Source: Homalodisca vitripennis (lineage: Eukaryota > Arthropoda > Insecta > Hemiptera > Cicadellidae). Taken from it: a stretch of DNA of 64,000 nt. The position numbers and the translations under genes were made by a program. The stretch spans positions 134,492,001 to 134,556,000 of the forward strand of contig NC_060213.1 of NCBI RefSeq assembly GCF_021130785.1, written 5' to 3'. Under the pieces are notes generated by a model that saw nothing but the letters and a program-made list of their open reading frames with translations, did not search any database and was not told where the DNA came from. Below, one piece after another: positions 45,401 through 54,512 of this stretch. Within the stretch, counting starts at the first letter, position 1, and each line of letters begins with the position of its first letter.

Positions 45401-46978
45401 ATGAGTAAGACAGTGTTGCCAGATTTCTACCAACATATCGCATTCTGTCTCGGCGGCATAGGGAACCTTATTTTTCTAATACCCCTCGTATTTTTTTGGT
45501 AACTTTGAAAACTTTAAAAATCTTTAGGGTTCTCCCAACATTTTCTATATCCATAAAAATCTAAAATTAATATTTATAGTTTGTAAGCTTTTAACCAGTG
45601 TTCTACCGATTGCAACTAATTCTCCAATAGAGTCCAGAGCTTTATTTGTAAAATATTTCTCAACATCACTATCAAAATTTTTGCTATTGTCATCTTTTTA
45701 TTTCTTAAGGTAGGCTAAACAGTTGAAATATTTTTCACCATATTTCCAGTTTTTTTTTTTTTTTTTAATTTCATAGAAGGTCAAGTAATGCTTATCAGTG
45801 CTGATTCTTGTACGTGTATTGTAGTCATAAGTTAATGTTAACGATTGTGTAGAATTACTTCTGTAACATAAAGACTAAATTGTTGGGATTTTGAGCTCAC
45901 TAAAAGGTGTTTTACTGAATCTCGTCTGATTAGGTTTGATATTGACTGCTTTCTTTTGGATTTTTTTATCTTGTCAAGATTTTTTTTATTGCTTCTCATT
46001 CCACATGCTATATGTGAATAAACTTGTACATATAATTTTTTAGAGCACTTTGGTCGCATAACTTTGACATGCACCGTAAGGCGTAGAATCTAAATTAAAT
46101 TTTATTTAATACACTGTGAACATATTTATTTCGACTAAGTAAGGTATTCATCTATGATTAAACTTAAAAAATTTGTATTGTGAGATCATTGCCAACTATA
46201 AGTGATGGTTCAATTGTGTGCCAATTTTGTTTCGTAGAAACTGTTATAAAATTAGATTAAAAAAATTCAGTAACATATTATGACTTTTTAAGGATTCTTT
46301 CCTAGCTCAATAAAGGCAGGAGTCTCGATCTTTTCCTGTGAATTGGCCATTATTACCATGCAAATGTCATGTACACAAACACATTTTATTCGTATTAATA
46401 TTTTTGGTTTTCTCTCTAAGGACCTTTGATAGTTTGTTATGTATTACGTATGCTATTTTGTATGACACATTTGTATGTCTGGTAGTTTCGGCACCGAACA
46501 CGCCCTCTCACTGTGGGCAAGGAAAGGACCTGGACTGTAGAGTGGACGTAGACGACACACTAAGTCTGGGTAGCGTGTCGCGCGCCACCTCCTCCGTCGT
46601 GTCCGACTCCGAGGACCAGGAAGAGGTAACTGTCAGCTCCTGTCATGACCACGTCCGTAAGTCTTACGTATGTCCGAGTGCTTTGGTGTGATGTGTGAGT
46701 GGAGCTTCTGGTAGAGGGGCATTAGTCTAGCGTTGTCTGTCAGGTGTCACATGCTCGGTTTTGAATTTATGACCGGTTCAAGGTAGAAACGATTTGTTCG
46801 CCCACAGGACCTGGACATGCTGAGGGCTCACGTGAAGGAGCTGTCGCAGATGAGTAGCGAAGAACTGACGGACGAGTGGGAGAGTGAGCTGAGCGAGACG
46901 ATACATCGGCTGGACAACGCCTTGCTGCTGCGGGAGTGTGAGGAGGAACTGGCTTCAACGTCGACGCAGCAGGTGTAA
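24375..46978 (+). CDS. pcs: SH3BP5-family protein (parcas), complete nine-exon gene
   Basis: Joined coding exons: 24375-24440, 30551-30613, 33230-33407, 34362-34480, 34659-34742, 37651-37863, 40081-40168, 46486-46625, 46808-46978. All introns are GT-AG, phases agree throughout and the sum is 373 codons plus TAA. The first ~220 residues form the long helical coiled-coil domain of SH3BP5 (Sab) and SH3BP5L: landmarks are D-P-R-I-Q-V-E-L-E, F-D-A-A-W-Q-E-M-L-N-H-A-T, Y-N-A-A-E-Q and the I-S-E-E-I-H end. The Ser/Asp/Glu-rich tail is less conserved. In the family this domain is a guanine-nucleotide exchange factor for Rab11 on recycling membranes; the vertebrate protein also binds Btk and JNK, and fly Parcas interacts with Btk29A. 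Start chosen because MATNKEEPEEQ leads directly into the conserved D-P-R-I-Q and gaaaATGG is a fair initiation context. No frame damage, so probably functional. The introns hold most of the LINE debris in this part of the window. Confidence 0.93.
25880..27060 (-). pseudogene. R1/Jockey-like LINE fragment in pcs intron 1
   Basis: Minus-strand pieces read T-W-E-T-Y-H-E-A-L-A-L-Y-N-R-K-V-R and W-K-K-L-Y-T-D-I (26365-26577), then K-I-E-W-A-F-N-S-F-S-P-Y-T-A-P-G (25997-26227), matching the linker and start of the reverse transcriptase in R1/Jockey-type LINEs. D-H-A-H-I-Y-F near 26860 is probably the endonuclease end. Many stops and shifts; the active-site half is missing. Confidence 0.65.
27066..27430. 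repeat. Imperfect tandem repeat, units of about 125-145 bp
   Basis: Three decayed units start at about 27066, 27193 and 27338 with ggttgattttcatgaaa or a variant. They share a block like gatgaggca, then aaatttt, then tctaggtcatcagga. No coding potential. Such blocks are common in insect intergenic DNA; origin unknown to me. Confidence 0.6.
27431..30550. other. Rest of pcs intron 1, mostly unexplained AT-rich sequence
   Basis: Contains a tRNA-like SINE head at 29077-29149 with a TA microsatellite beside it (29049-29068). Otherwise I see AT-rich sequence with no exon or bounded element. Confidence 0.45.
29077..29149 (-). repeat. tRNA-derived SINE head or tRNA pseudogene
   Basis: On the minus strand an A box (tagactaatgg, 29142-29132) and a B box (ggttcaaatcc, 29098-29088) are spaced as in a tRNA gene, and the D stem GACT/AGTC is intact. 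The acceptor, anticodon and T stems do not pair properly, so this is not a working tRNA gene. It runs 3' into a (TA)n/(TG)n stretch and then (TAA)n, as expected of a short tRNA-headed SINE with a microsatellite tail. Confidence 0.6.
30551..30613 (+). CDS. pcs: pcs coding exon 2 (63 bp)
   Basis: VELERLNNATDNINKLEMEL plus D, between cattttag and gtaagt. Start of the coiled-coil domain (human: E-L-E-K-L-N-Q-S-T-D-D-I-N). Too short to stand out as an open frame; recognised by family match and splice sites. Phase 0 at both ends. Confidence 0.92.
30829..31040 (-). mobile_element. LINE 3' end with (TGAT)n tail
   Basis: Read on the minus strand, the segment ends aataaagatttattgattga, a polyadenylation-like signal followed by a TGAT repeat, typical of insect CR1/Jockey-like LINE tails. 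A run of 14 C residues (30943-30956) interrupts it. It lies in pcs intron 2, next to another LINE fragment. Confidence 0.5.
31081..32105 (-). pseudogene. LINE reverse-transcriptase fragment in pcs intron 2
   Basis: Minus-strand reading gives V-P-Q-G-S-V-L-G-P-F-L-F (plus 32103-32070), the active site F-A-D-D (32002-31991), then S-F-L-G-F-V-V-E-N-K-L-N-W (31792-31750) and the C-terminal part to 31337, ending in an attcaattcaattc tail near 31081. It is 5'-truncated near 32105 and broken by stops. Confidence 0.8.
32106..33229. other. pcs intron 2 remainder
   Basis: AT-rich intron sequence without any exon or recognisable element. Confidence 0.5.
33230..33407 (+). CDS. pcs: pcs coding exon 3
   Basis: Begins E-A-N-G-T-F-R after taatgcag and ends Q-R-A-N plus one base before gtaggt. 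It contains the G-S-C-V-E-K-A-R-P-Y-Y-E-A block that matches K-A-V-E-D-S-K-P-Y-W-E-A of vertebrate SH3BP5. Phase 1 joint to exon 4. Confidence 0.92.
34362..34480 (+). CDS. pcs: pcs coding exon 4
   Basis: After ttattccag; the split codon gives E, then I-H-A-A-A-K-E-T-V-A-L-A-E and the diagnostic F-D-A-A-W-Q-E-M-L-N-H-A-T-K-K. Donor gtactt. The block is nearly the same as vertebrate F-D-S-A-W-Q-E-M-L-N-H-A-T. Confidence 0.93.
34659..34742 (+). CDS. pcs: pcs coding exon 5
   Basis: Twenty-eight codons, V-M-E-A-E-H-A-K to Y-N-A-A-E-Q-K, between tgtgacag and gtagtt. Continues the helical domain (human V-M-E-A-E-Q-T-K and Y-N-A-A-M). Intron 4 before it is only 178 bp. Confidence 0.92.
35711..35851. 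repeat. Diverged copy of the foldback family found at 56.7-57.2 kb
   Basis: Shares tgagcttcttcgt, cttcagacga, ccagattccaggag and gaaggtgaa, with agctaaactc, in the same order as 57091-57236. No coding content. Confidence 0.6.
35879..36600 (-). pseudogene. LINE C-terminal fragment and 3' end in pcs intron 5
   Basis: Minus-strand piece 36201-36452 reads E-R-K-H-Q-Y-N-T-R, then Y-M-G-K-K-F-L-N-H-L-P-I-E-L-K and N-N-F-K-T-K-L-K-E-Y-L, the standard C-terminus of insect CR1/Jockey-like ORF2 proteins. L-Y-K-I-L-V-K-Q-K-H-A-T-R-I-I (about 36580) precedes it after a shift. The 3' end lies near 35879, where a (TTTACAG)n-like stretch begins. Confidence 0.75.
37651..37863 (+). CDS. pcs: pcs coding exon 6
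   Basis: Seventy-one codons after cttgttcag: L-E-Q-K-L-R-R-N-I-I-K-S-R-P-Y-F-E-E-K to A-I-S-E-E-I-H-L-R-R-K-D-K, then donor gtgtgg. Last part of the coiled-coil domain (human K-S-K-P-Y-F-E and I-S-D-E-I-H-E-R-R). GC content is visibly higher than in the flanking introns. Confidence 0.93.
38800..39620 (-). pseudogene. Old LINE C-terminal fragment in pcs intron 6
   Basis: The minus strand reads Q-K-K-A-V-R-K-I-G (about 39560), L-L-Y-L-R-A-N (about 39430), then E-T-R-S-C-N-N-I-N-L-P-Q-T-R-L-A-K-T (39400-39340) and L-P-L-D-I-R (about 39290), in the order of a LINE ORF2 C-terminus. The plus-strand frames in this span are shadows. Heavily decayed; ends uncertain. Confidence 0.6.
40081..40168 (+). 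CDS. pcs: pcs coding exon 7
   Basis: After tttattacag: N-T-P-K-G-P-R-E-P-G-V-G-A-E and so on, to K-L-S plus one base, donor gtgagt. It has the P-R-E-P-G-V-G-A-E stretch that corresponds to G-P-R-G-C-G-V-G-A-E just after the helical domain in vertebrates, which supports the call in an otherwise variable linker. Confidence 0.85.
40741..41270 (-). pseudogene. RNase H-type LINE, C-terminal fragment and 3' end
   Basis: The minus strand 41085-40834 reads S-V-L-T-G-Y-R-S-D-Y-R then EDPLCRMCDEQEETAEHLLF and D-C-P, the same Cys/His C-terminal motif as at 10541-10930, and shares its 3' end (reverse of ggcaataggccgcccc at 40741-40756). Same family, opposite orientation. Lies in pcs intron 7. Confidence 0.78.
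41430..41875 (+). pseudogene. LINE C-terminal fragment and 3' end
   Basis: Reads N-H-N-Y-F-A-R-N-R-N-K then Y-N-F-F-K-R-N-P-S and, after a shift, a closing stretch ending I-N-N-S-I-Y-S-F-D: the end of a CR1/Jockey-like ORF2. The 3' region finishes at an aaataaagttgtttttaatt tail near 41850-41875. Confidence 0.7.
42305..45488 (-). mobile_element. Internally deleted mariner transposon, split by a LINE
   Basis: The terminal inverted repeats are aggggtattagaaaaataag from 42308 and its inverse ending 45488, about 30 bp with one mismatch plus one base missing on the left, flanked by TA (42303-42304 and 45489-45490) as expected for mariner. Remaining host parts are 42305-42470 and 44952-45488, about 700 bp. 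The transposase is on the minus strand: A-I-Q-N-R-R-R-G-R-L (about 45215), P-H-V-S-R-Q (about 45180) and P-Y-S-P-D-L-A-P-S-D-Y-H-L-F (about 45115-45075), followed by G-G-Q-R. The final D of the mariner D,D34D triad (S-P-D-L-A-P-S-D) is present, but the N-terminal half is deleted. Confidence 0.92.
42471..44951 (-). mobile_element. LINE inserted in the mariner, (ATT)n tail, 5-bp target duplication
   Basis: A 2.5-kb, 5'-truncated LINE on the minus strand. On that strand its 3' end is an (ATT)n run (plus 42471-42502) and its 5' end is near 44951. The target-site duplication is tttct at 42466-42470 and 44952-44956. Protein pieces: K-E-F-Y-Y-R-S-Q-F (about 44870), V-S-A-L-F-V-D-I-T-K-A-F (about 44140-44105), F-A-D-D (about 43865) and the C-terminus Y-N-L-R-K-Y-Q to F-L-K-N-L-K-I-W-L-F (43211-43040). 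Broken by frameshifts and a damaged P-Q-G-S box (G-V-P-Q-A-Q-S). Confidence 0.9.
46486..46625 (+). CDS. pcs: pcs coding exon 8
   Basis: After tctggtag; V-S-A-P-N-T-P-S-H-C to S-V-S-R-A-T-S-S-V-V-S-D-S-E-D-Q-E-E, donor gtaact. Ser- and acid-rich tail, equivalent in place and character to the Ser/Glu-rich tail of SH3BP5. Phase 1 in, phase 0 out. Separated from exon 7 by a 6.3-kb intron that holds several mobile elements. Confidence 0.83.
46808..46978 (+). CDS. pcs: pcs last coding exon
   Basis: After gcccacag: D-L-D-M-L-R-A-H-V-K-E-L-S to L-L-R-E-C-E-E-E-L, ending T-Q-Q-V and TAA at 46976-46978. The acidic, helix-prone end has no named domain. Intron 8 before it is 182 bp. GC-rich coding sequence gives way sharply to AT-rich 3' UTR. 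Confidence 0.85.
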   Translation, partial: DLDMLRAHVKELSQMSSEELTDEWESELSETIHRLDNALLLRECEEELASTSTQQV

Positions 46979-49900
46979 CGTGACTCTACCACCGGTCATA
47001 GCGGAGATCTGGTTTGCTGTACTGATCTGTCTCTTGTCTTGGAAATAGCCAGATGAGAACCATACCTCTTATGAACCAGCAGACCAATTTAAGTCTTCTG
47101 AGAATGAACTATTCAGTTATTTTGTTACCCAGTAAAAAAAAAAACCAATGGAATCTCTAATATTTATTTAATTTAAGTAGTATGAACTGAGACTGGTGGA
47201 AAAGCTTCGCCAACATTGAGATAACTTGTATGTTTCTTAGCAGCATCCAATTTGAAAAAGCATGCTAAGTTTTGTGTTAGCTTAACTATCATAATTTCAA
47301 TGATTCAGTATTAAATGAAAAGTATTTATAGAAAAAGTAAACTTAGATTATCGTGTGGTATTTATTTCTAATGCTCTATTTGAAGCGGTGAAAATGTTTA
47401 TGGAATGAAAGCAATTAGTTAGGCTTTTTTTAAAATTTTAAAATTTATTTACTTTAGGAGTTATTAATTACTATGTTATCACTTCGTTCTCGTACACAAT
47501 TACTTTTTCAAGTACTGTTCTATTATAGTCCATTAAAGAAGCGTGCCATATAAAGAAGTGATTTATTAAATTATTTGACACTGTGGTATAAAAATAGTAA
47601 TTTAAGGAAGTCAGTTTCTCGTAAAATTGGTCTGCTGGGTTCTCCACCAAAATATAATTTGCTGTTGATAAAATATGTGACCTTAGTGATTTAAGTATGT
47701 TTAATTTGTAAATAATAGTTATTTATTTTAGTTTTATCGTGTTGGGAATTCACCATTCAGTGACACAATTGAGGACCAATTTTTAAGTAGGTGCTCTATG
47801 AGCTGTTCAACATAAATAGAGAAAAGAAGAAAGAGAAAATTAAATAGTTTGGATTCAACGTGTGTTTGTCATAGAAGCTGTTTCACAAGGTACAGACAAG
47901 GTCATCAGCTCTAAGTAGTCTGAAAGTGCAGTACCTGCCAATATTCATCAAAATGTTTAACGTTATAATTGGACTTTTGTTTGTTTTTTTTCTGGTTGTT
48001 AAAAGATGAATTACTGAGAAAATATTCAACGACGGGTTTGTGGTTGTGGAAATTTAAGATACATTCCCAAGAACTTTATCTGCAATGTGTAGAGACTTGT
48101 ATGTGTGGACTGTAAATAATCGTGTTTGATTGTTTTGAGTTTTCCAATGATGCTCGAGAAAATTATATATAGAGATAATTGGACCCAGAAGAAATGCATA
48201 ACAGATAGGATTTTTTTTAGTAATTAGTAGGGTTTTCTTTGTTTACAGTTTGTTATTGACGATGGAAGGTTTGAAAGGACAAGATTTTGGTCATTTACCA
48301 TCGTTACATGTTACAAAAGGTGGAACACAATGTTTCGAGAATTGGAATCTATCCTGTTCGTCTGTTGGGTAAGGTATTAATACATACAAAAATAAAGAAC
48401 AGAAAGAAGAAAAGAAGGGAAAGAAAAGGGTTCAAACATACCCAAAAGCTGCTTGGAGTCCAGTCCAGGCGTTGTCACTGCACAGAATGCAAGACTCAAG
48501 CGCAAGTTACGAGTATACATGTGGGACTTTGGAATAATGAGGAGTTAATTTAAATCTGAATTTGTCAGAAAAATGATCTTCATATTTATGAAGAGATTTG
48601 GCTATATTGCGCTCAAATCTGTTGGATCTTAATTTAATAATCGAAGAGGATAGATTCCAATCCTCGAAACATTGTGTTATACCTTTTGTAACTTATAACG
48701 ATGGTAAATGTCCAAAATCCTAAGTAGAGATTGTTTTACAAAGGAGTTTTTCAAGGTCACAGAAATACTTTACGGCCAAGGAATTTTTATGTAATTTATT
48801 GTTTTCTGTCACTTAAAATGATTATATTTTGTCGGGATGGGACAGTTCCTAAATTCTTATGTCCATTCTTCTCTGCCAGCAATCGGATCCTCCATCAAGA
48901 CAATAGGCCTGCTAGTTCCTTGATGGTTGTGAATAAGTTTATAACCACAACTATTTATTATTACTGTTGATTGTCTAATGCATTTTGCAGATTTCATAAC
49001 CTGGCAGTTTTTAATCTTCCCAGAATTTAAAATGGCTATGTGATGAGTAACTTACGTTGGAGCTTGTCCATCAGTATTTTTGCCAATCTCCGTGTTGAAA
49101 TGAAAAAATAATCACAACTATATCACTCCATATGGTCAATCAACAGTTCTCCGTGGAAACTAATCGATGAGAATATGTATCGTGTCAAAGTCACTGTGTT
49201 GAATTAGTTTATGTATTTATATATAAGACAGACCTTGTAAGTCCAAACAGGCTCTTCTGCAGAAGAAGGAAAATTCCAATTAAAAATGAATGATGATTCT
49301 ATAAAGCGTCCATAGATATTTCGGTTTCTAGATTTTTTTAATTATTTATATAATAAAAAAAAATCATGTGATAGTATGTAACTTTCATCTTCTGGTTGTA
49401 CCTAAAATTTGAATCTTTGTTTTCAATGTTGTGAAGAGTGTTATATCTAATGTCTTGTAAGTAATTATTGACTTGAAGAAAAAGGAAAATGATGCATTTA
49501 TTACTTATAATAAATGCCGTGTCTTTGAATGCCACAGAGAAAAAATTGAGTGACAAAGAGATTTACCTGACAACTATGTTGTAAGTTATATGGGAGAAAT
49601 GCCAGGCAATAATTTGGGGTATTGTAGGGCTTCAGGTAAAAAATAATTGTCTATATTTTTTATGCTATTTTCGTGAAAATGGTATCAAAATGTTTGTTCT
49701 GAAATGTACAACGAGACAAAAAACATAAAACCAATAAAACAACAGAAAATATATGTAAATACAGCATGTAAAAAATGAGCATGTGAAAAATGTATATAAT
49801 TATTCTTTTTTTTTCTACTTTCACTGTTTTTTTAAACAAATTAAATACTAAACATTACACCGTTGAAGCACATTTTTTTCATTTGTTATAATGTTATAAA

Positions 49901-51666
49901 TGCAGAAAAAATAATTGTAACATTTTTTTCTAGGAATACAATAATTCCATAACAGTTTTTGAAACTATATACATAATAAAAAAAGCGTTTTTGCTCTATC
50001 GGTAGTCTACATCACACTAAAACAAAGTCAGTGAACAACGTATTATATACTTGCATTTCTCTCGTTTCATATCTCCAATATGTAATCTTCATACGTATTT
50101 TGATTTTTCTAAAAAGTATATACAGGCATAAAAAGCTACCCAACTTTTTGCAGGCATGTTTAGAATGAGGAAAATTGTGTAACTTTCAAAATTCGTTACT
50201 CCAAAAGGTTTATCTCTGTTTTTTAACAATCGATTCTACGAAACAATCGATTGTTTCGTGCAAATTAATTAAATATGTAAGGCCAACTTTGTTGTTTAGT
50301 GTGTAGCGTGAAAGTAATTTAATTTTAGATTGCTTTAATTGTATAACACCCAGTATCAGGTTAGTTGTATTTATTTTTAGTTCATGCGAAACTCAAATAT
50401 TTGTTGGGACAAACTTTGAGAGAGCTGCTGAAAAGTTGAAGACTGTGACAAAATCTTGTGATCACTTAATATGTGTTGATATAGAAATATTGATGCAAGT
50501 TGTTGATGATATAACAGTCTAATCTCAAAAATAACTCTAGCTATCGAATGACCGAGTATAAAGCTAATGGAGCTCAATAACTATTTGGGTTTCAACAGTA
50601 CAAACTTTGTTTATGTGATTTTTGCTAGATCAAACTTGATTATCGGAGAATGTATTAATGGTGTAGTGAGTCAAAAAGCTTTAAAAGTCATGAGAATTAT
50701 ATTGGGAATTAAGAAAGCGAAATGAGTCGAGGATCAGTAAATCATTTGATCATTTGAACAATGAGTGGGGGTACAAGAACAACATAAGCATTTTCTGATA
50801 TCCTCTTTGTGAAATTTAGGTTACAACTACAAGTAAATATCTTTAGAGGAACACCTGATGATGGAATTCTTCTTGCAAGTCAATCATGCAACAATAACGT
50901 ATTTTCACCATGTTTTTCGTGGTTTCTTCTTGTTCAGGTTTTGGTATAAATTCCTGACATATTTATCTGACTATTTGTAAATAACTCATAGGTGTGTAAT
51001 TTTAAATTTCAATTTGAATAACAAATGTTTAAATTTGTGAGTATTTTAAGACACTTGTTCAAATCCATGTCTAATTTATTCAAATAAACGGTGCAAAAAG
51101 GGGAAAAGTTCCCATTGAATTGCAGTAAACTATTTGTCCTGATGATTTTTCATTCACCAACACATGGCAAAATAATGTTATTTTAAATTTAACTTATTTG
51201 AATTGAATTAATTTAGTCCAATAATTTATTACTGTGAATTACATGTACCAACCTAGTTTTTATTTATAGATTTCCATCACCTTAATTACCTCAGAAAATG
51301 AAGATTTGACTTAAATTGACTCATAGTTGCTGGATATGTTCCTTTATTGAAATAAGAACTGTTTCACATATCTGTATAAACCGTTGCTCACTAAAAGCTC
51401 GAAATTATTGTACAGTATATTTAAATATTTATGTTACGAAATATACAGTAAATAGAAATAATCGAATATTAAAATTATATTTTTTAGATAACTATTCATA
51501 CTAATAGTAGGGTTTATTACACATAATATATACCATATGTTTTTTTCTTTCTCTTCCTGCTTTTATAGGTCTTAAGTAATAAAATTGCAGTAAATGGCAG
51601 TAAAAGATCTAAGAGATTAAACTTGGAGTTACTTGAAGGTCAATAAAAAATTTGAATTAGTTTTGT

Positions 51667-51670
<4 letters not shown>

Positions 51671-51703
<33 letters not shown>

Positions 51704-51830
51704 ATTATATTATATATATTAATATATTATATATTATATATATAATAATATATATATATAATATAATATATAATTAAATATATATATATATATATTGAAT
51801 TTTATATATAAAAAATATATATACTTTTTT
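51671..51830. repeat. (TA)n microsatellite, interrupted
   Basis: About 160 bp of almost pure TA repeats, with ATT and AATA interruptions, between pcs and pdm3. Simple sequence; self-complementary. Confidence 0.95.
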
Positions 51831-52535
51831 GTTAGATTGTACATTCTAAGAAACAAAAATTCATTATTCCCAAATTTGCACGGTATTACATTGTTTTTAA
51901 AATAATATACCATAGAAATTTCATTTATGCAATTGTTAATATTTGTTTGTTTATGTTTTATTTAATTAAATTTTTATGTTTAGTTTGGAACTGTTGAATG
52001 CCATTCTTTATAGATTGTTAACTGAAATTAGTTAACAATATTTTGTTAATTATTAATGTTGTTTTGCATTACTTGGGTTCCCTTCATATGTTTCGACCAA
52101 GTTGAAATGATAGAGAAACTTCAGCTCTGTTGTAATTATAAAATATGGTTGTTTCGATTTCCATTTGAATTGTTAATTAAGGATATTTTGTCTTCATTAC
52201 TATCAATTAAAGTGATCATTCATATAAAATACTCATTTATAGCTTTAAATTATAAAGGCAGCTAACATAAAAGATTTTAAATTATGTATTTTTGTTTTTT
52301 AAGTTAAAACAAGTTTCATTGTTAGGTGTGTGTAGAATGTCAAATTAGTTTTGTACGTTCTCGTGTTTTTGTTTTTGCATGTTTTATATTTTAATATTAT
52401 TATTTGTTTTAAAGCGTTATACAAAAAATGTACTTTATCGCTGTTACTAAAAATATATTCTCAAATATGGCTGTGTAAATAGTTATATAAATTTAGTGTT
52501 TATGGTTCACACTCAAGCATTTGTGTGGTTTGTGA

Positions 52536-52541
52536 AATAAA
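52536..52541 (+). terminator. Candidate distal poly(A) signal of pcs
   Basis: AATAAA with GT-rich sequence before it and T-rich sequence after it (gattgttttct). Sequence character changes soon after. One of several possible signals, so only a candidate. Confidence 0.3.
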
Positions 52542-53039
52542 GTATTTTTCCATAAAGATTGTTTTCTAATTTGTCATCCATATTGGTTTGTGATTTTCGA
52601 GAGCAGCCTGAACCAAAAATTAATAGTCCTATGACATTTTGAGATTGTGTTACCATACGCTGTTGACCACCAGCTGTTTTCGCTATCACGCAGGCACGGC
52701 CATTTACTGCTGTTTGATTTATACATTGTCTGCAAAACAAAATAACGAAAACATAGGTTTGTTTATGGCAACAGCTTATGTTGTTTTTTTATTGCAGTAG
52801 ATGCGGAGACGGATCAGCAGTCTTCTAAACATGTAAAACTGGCAACAATGATGGGTGCAGGGGTAGAGGGGGGATTCAGATGCGTCAGCCACCCTCGGAT
52901 TGTTTTCATGCAGGCTGTATGTTAATGTATTATTTCAAATTAGAAAAATCCATGTTTTGTGGTCTTTGAGAAAAGATTAGAAAGCAGACACCTCTGTAAA
53001 TGTTTATGTGGGATCTGCCACATAATTTGTTTACTTATT

Positions 53040-53745
53040 TAGGATAAGATCATGCGGTTTGAAAAGTTTGTGGGAATGATGTGATTACCTAAGGTGGAGT
53101 GGTTCAGTGTGCTTTAGGTTTAAAAATAGCTGAACTAATAATGTGAATGACCAACAAAGTGGATGGACAAGCATTGTGACTGATTTAATTGTCTCTAAAG
53201 TCTAAAAGATAAAAGAAGACTGCCAATTCACAATAACAGAACTCTACTTAAGTTTTCCTCAAATAGTTACTTAGTTTCCTAAAATGTCAATTGTTACATA
53301 AAAGGTAGGTTACTACAAATGTTATGCATGATGGGTACTGAAAATCTTAACAGAAACCCATAAAAATCAAGGTAAGGCGGCTTCTTTGACTGTTTTGGAC
53401 ACTTACAAAAAAGATGGTGACTCGCTGCTGGATCGAATCATTACAGGAGACGAGACTTAGGGTAAAACACGTGAATTGCAAAACCAAATTACAGTCTATG
53501 CAGTAGGGGCACACATGACGACATGTAACTGCAGGAGGGTGTGATTACGTAGTTAAAGTCTCAAGCGGCTGAAGTTTATAACATTGAAATTTTGAAACTA
53601 ATTCACCGCTATGATGTGTCTAAATTTGTATGGTGACTATTTTGAAAAATAGTATTTTAGTATCACTTTCAAGTGTATATAATAAAAGTTTTTCTTGTAC
53701 TTTGTTTTTATCAAAATGAAATCTACTTTCTGGATAACCCTCGTA
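53040..53745 (+). mobile_element. Mariner transposon relic
   Basis: Plus-strand pieces: V-S-K-V then K-I-K-E-D-C-Q-F-T-I-T-E-L (53185-53250), a Y-Y-K-C-Y-A stretch (about 53312), and ILTETHKNQGKAASLTVLDT with L-L-D-R-I-I-T-G-D-E-T (53345-53460), the block holding the first catalytic D of mariner transposases. The right end taaccctcgta at 53735-53745 looks like a mariner terminus; I could not find the left one. Heavily decayed, with stops. Confidence 0.75.
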
Positions 53746-54070
53746 GTTACATTTTATCAAGTAGTTAAAAAACCGGCATGAAGATTAAAACTGTTTATCA
53801 AAGGTTTTCTTTACAAATAATACTTCATGAACTTGTTAAGTAAAGTTTTGTTCCAAGCAAATTTCAAAACAAAATTCCTGATTTAAAAACTTAACAAAAA
53901 CATAACTGCATTAATTTATTTCGTTTTTAAAACTTAGATAGAAGATGAGTAAACTCCTACAGATGTGAGACTGTTTGTAACGGTTTATTATATATTACCG
54001 TTGTGATCCTGAATGGATTACCTTATTACAATTTCAGTTTGACATAGTCCCCATTAAGTTGGACTGGCAG

Positions 54071-54126
54071 TTCACTGTTGTGAACTTCACTGTTGTGAAC
54101 TTCACTGTTGTGAACTTCACTGTTGT
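54071..54126. repeat. 15-bp tandem repeat, about 3.7 copies
   Basis: Unit ttcactgttgtgaac. Each unit is itself a small palindrome (TTCAC, four bases, GTGAA). Confidence 0.9.
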
Positions 54127-54506
54127 CACATCACATCTCCAGTGGACTTCAATTCACATCTTCCCTTCAACTCTGTTCGGATTAAGTTCAAACAATACCA
54201 TGATAACTAACTGTGGCGCTAACGTTCGCTCGGCATGACACTTCATTAAGAGAAAGAGTAGTTGAAAGCTTGCAGATATCATGGAAGGAGACCAAACATG
54301 TGCATGTGGTGGTCGTGGTGCAGCCCTAGTGTCGGCCTTCAGAACTAAATGAACTAATGTCCCAGATCACAGTACACCTCGTCCGTATCAAAAATGTTCT
54401 CCTTTGTAACTAATGCTATCAAAGCCCAAATATGACCTTTTCTGTTATTCTAACAAACTACTATATGTAAAGGGTAGAAAAAGCAAGAAATGAAATGATT
54501 GAAATA

Positions 54507-54512
54507 TTTATT
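54507..54512 (-). terminator. Candidate poly(A) signal of pdm3
   Basis: AATAAA on the minus strand about 1.8 kb after the pdm3 stop, followed by a T-rich stretch. Weak evidence; several alternatives lie closer to the gene. Confidence 0.25.

Larger units (their letters stand above)
46979..52560 (+). other. pcs 3' UTR and downstream intergenic sequence
   Basis: AT-rich sequence after the pcs stop with no coding exon or bounded element apart from the (TA)n block at 51671-51830. Frames such as 48287-48553 have low-complexity, unrecognisable products. AATAAA hexamers occur at about 48390, 49730 and 52536, so the 3' UTR could be anything from 1.4 to 5.5 kb. Confidence 0.5.

Noticed and set aside
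48287..48553. 88-codon Lys/Arg-rich frame after pcs
   Set aside because: Low-complexity AG-rich stretch in the probable 3' UTR; no family match and no splice or start context that stands out.
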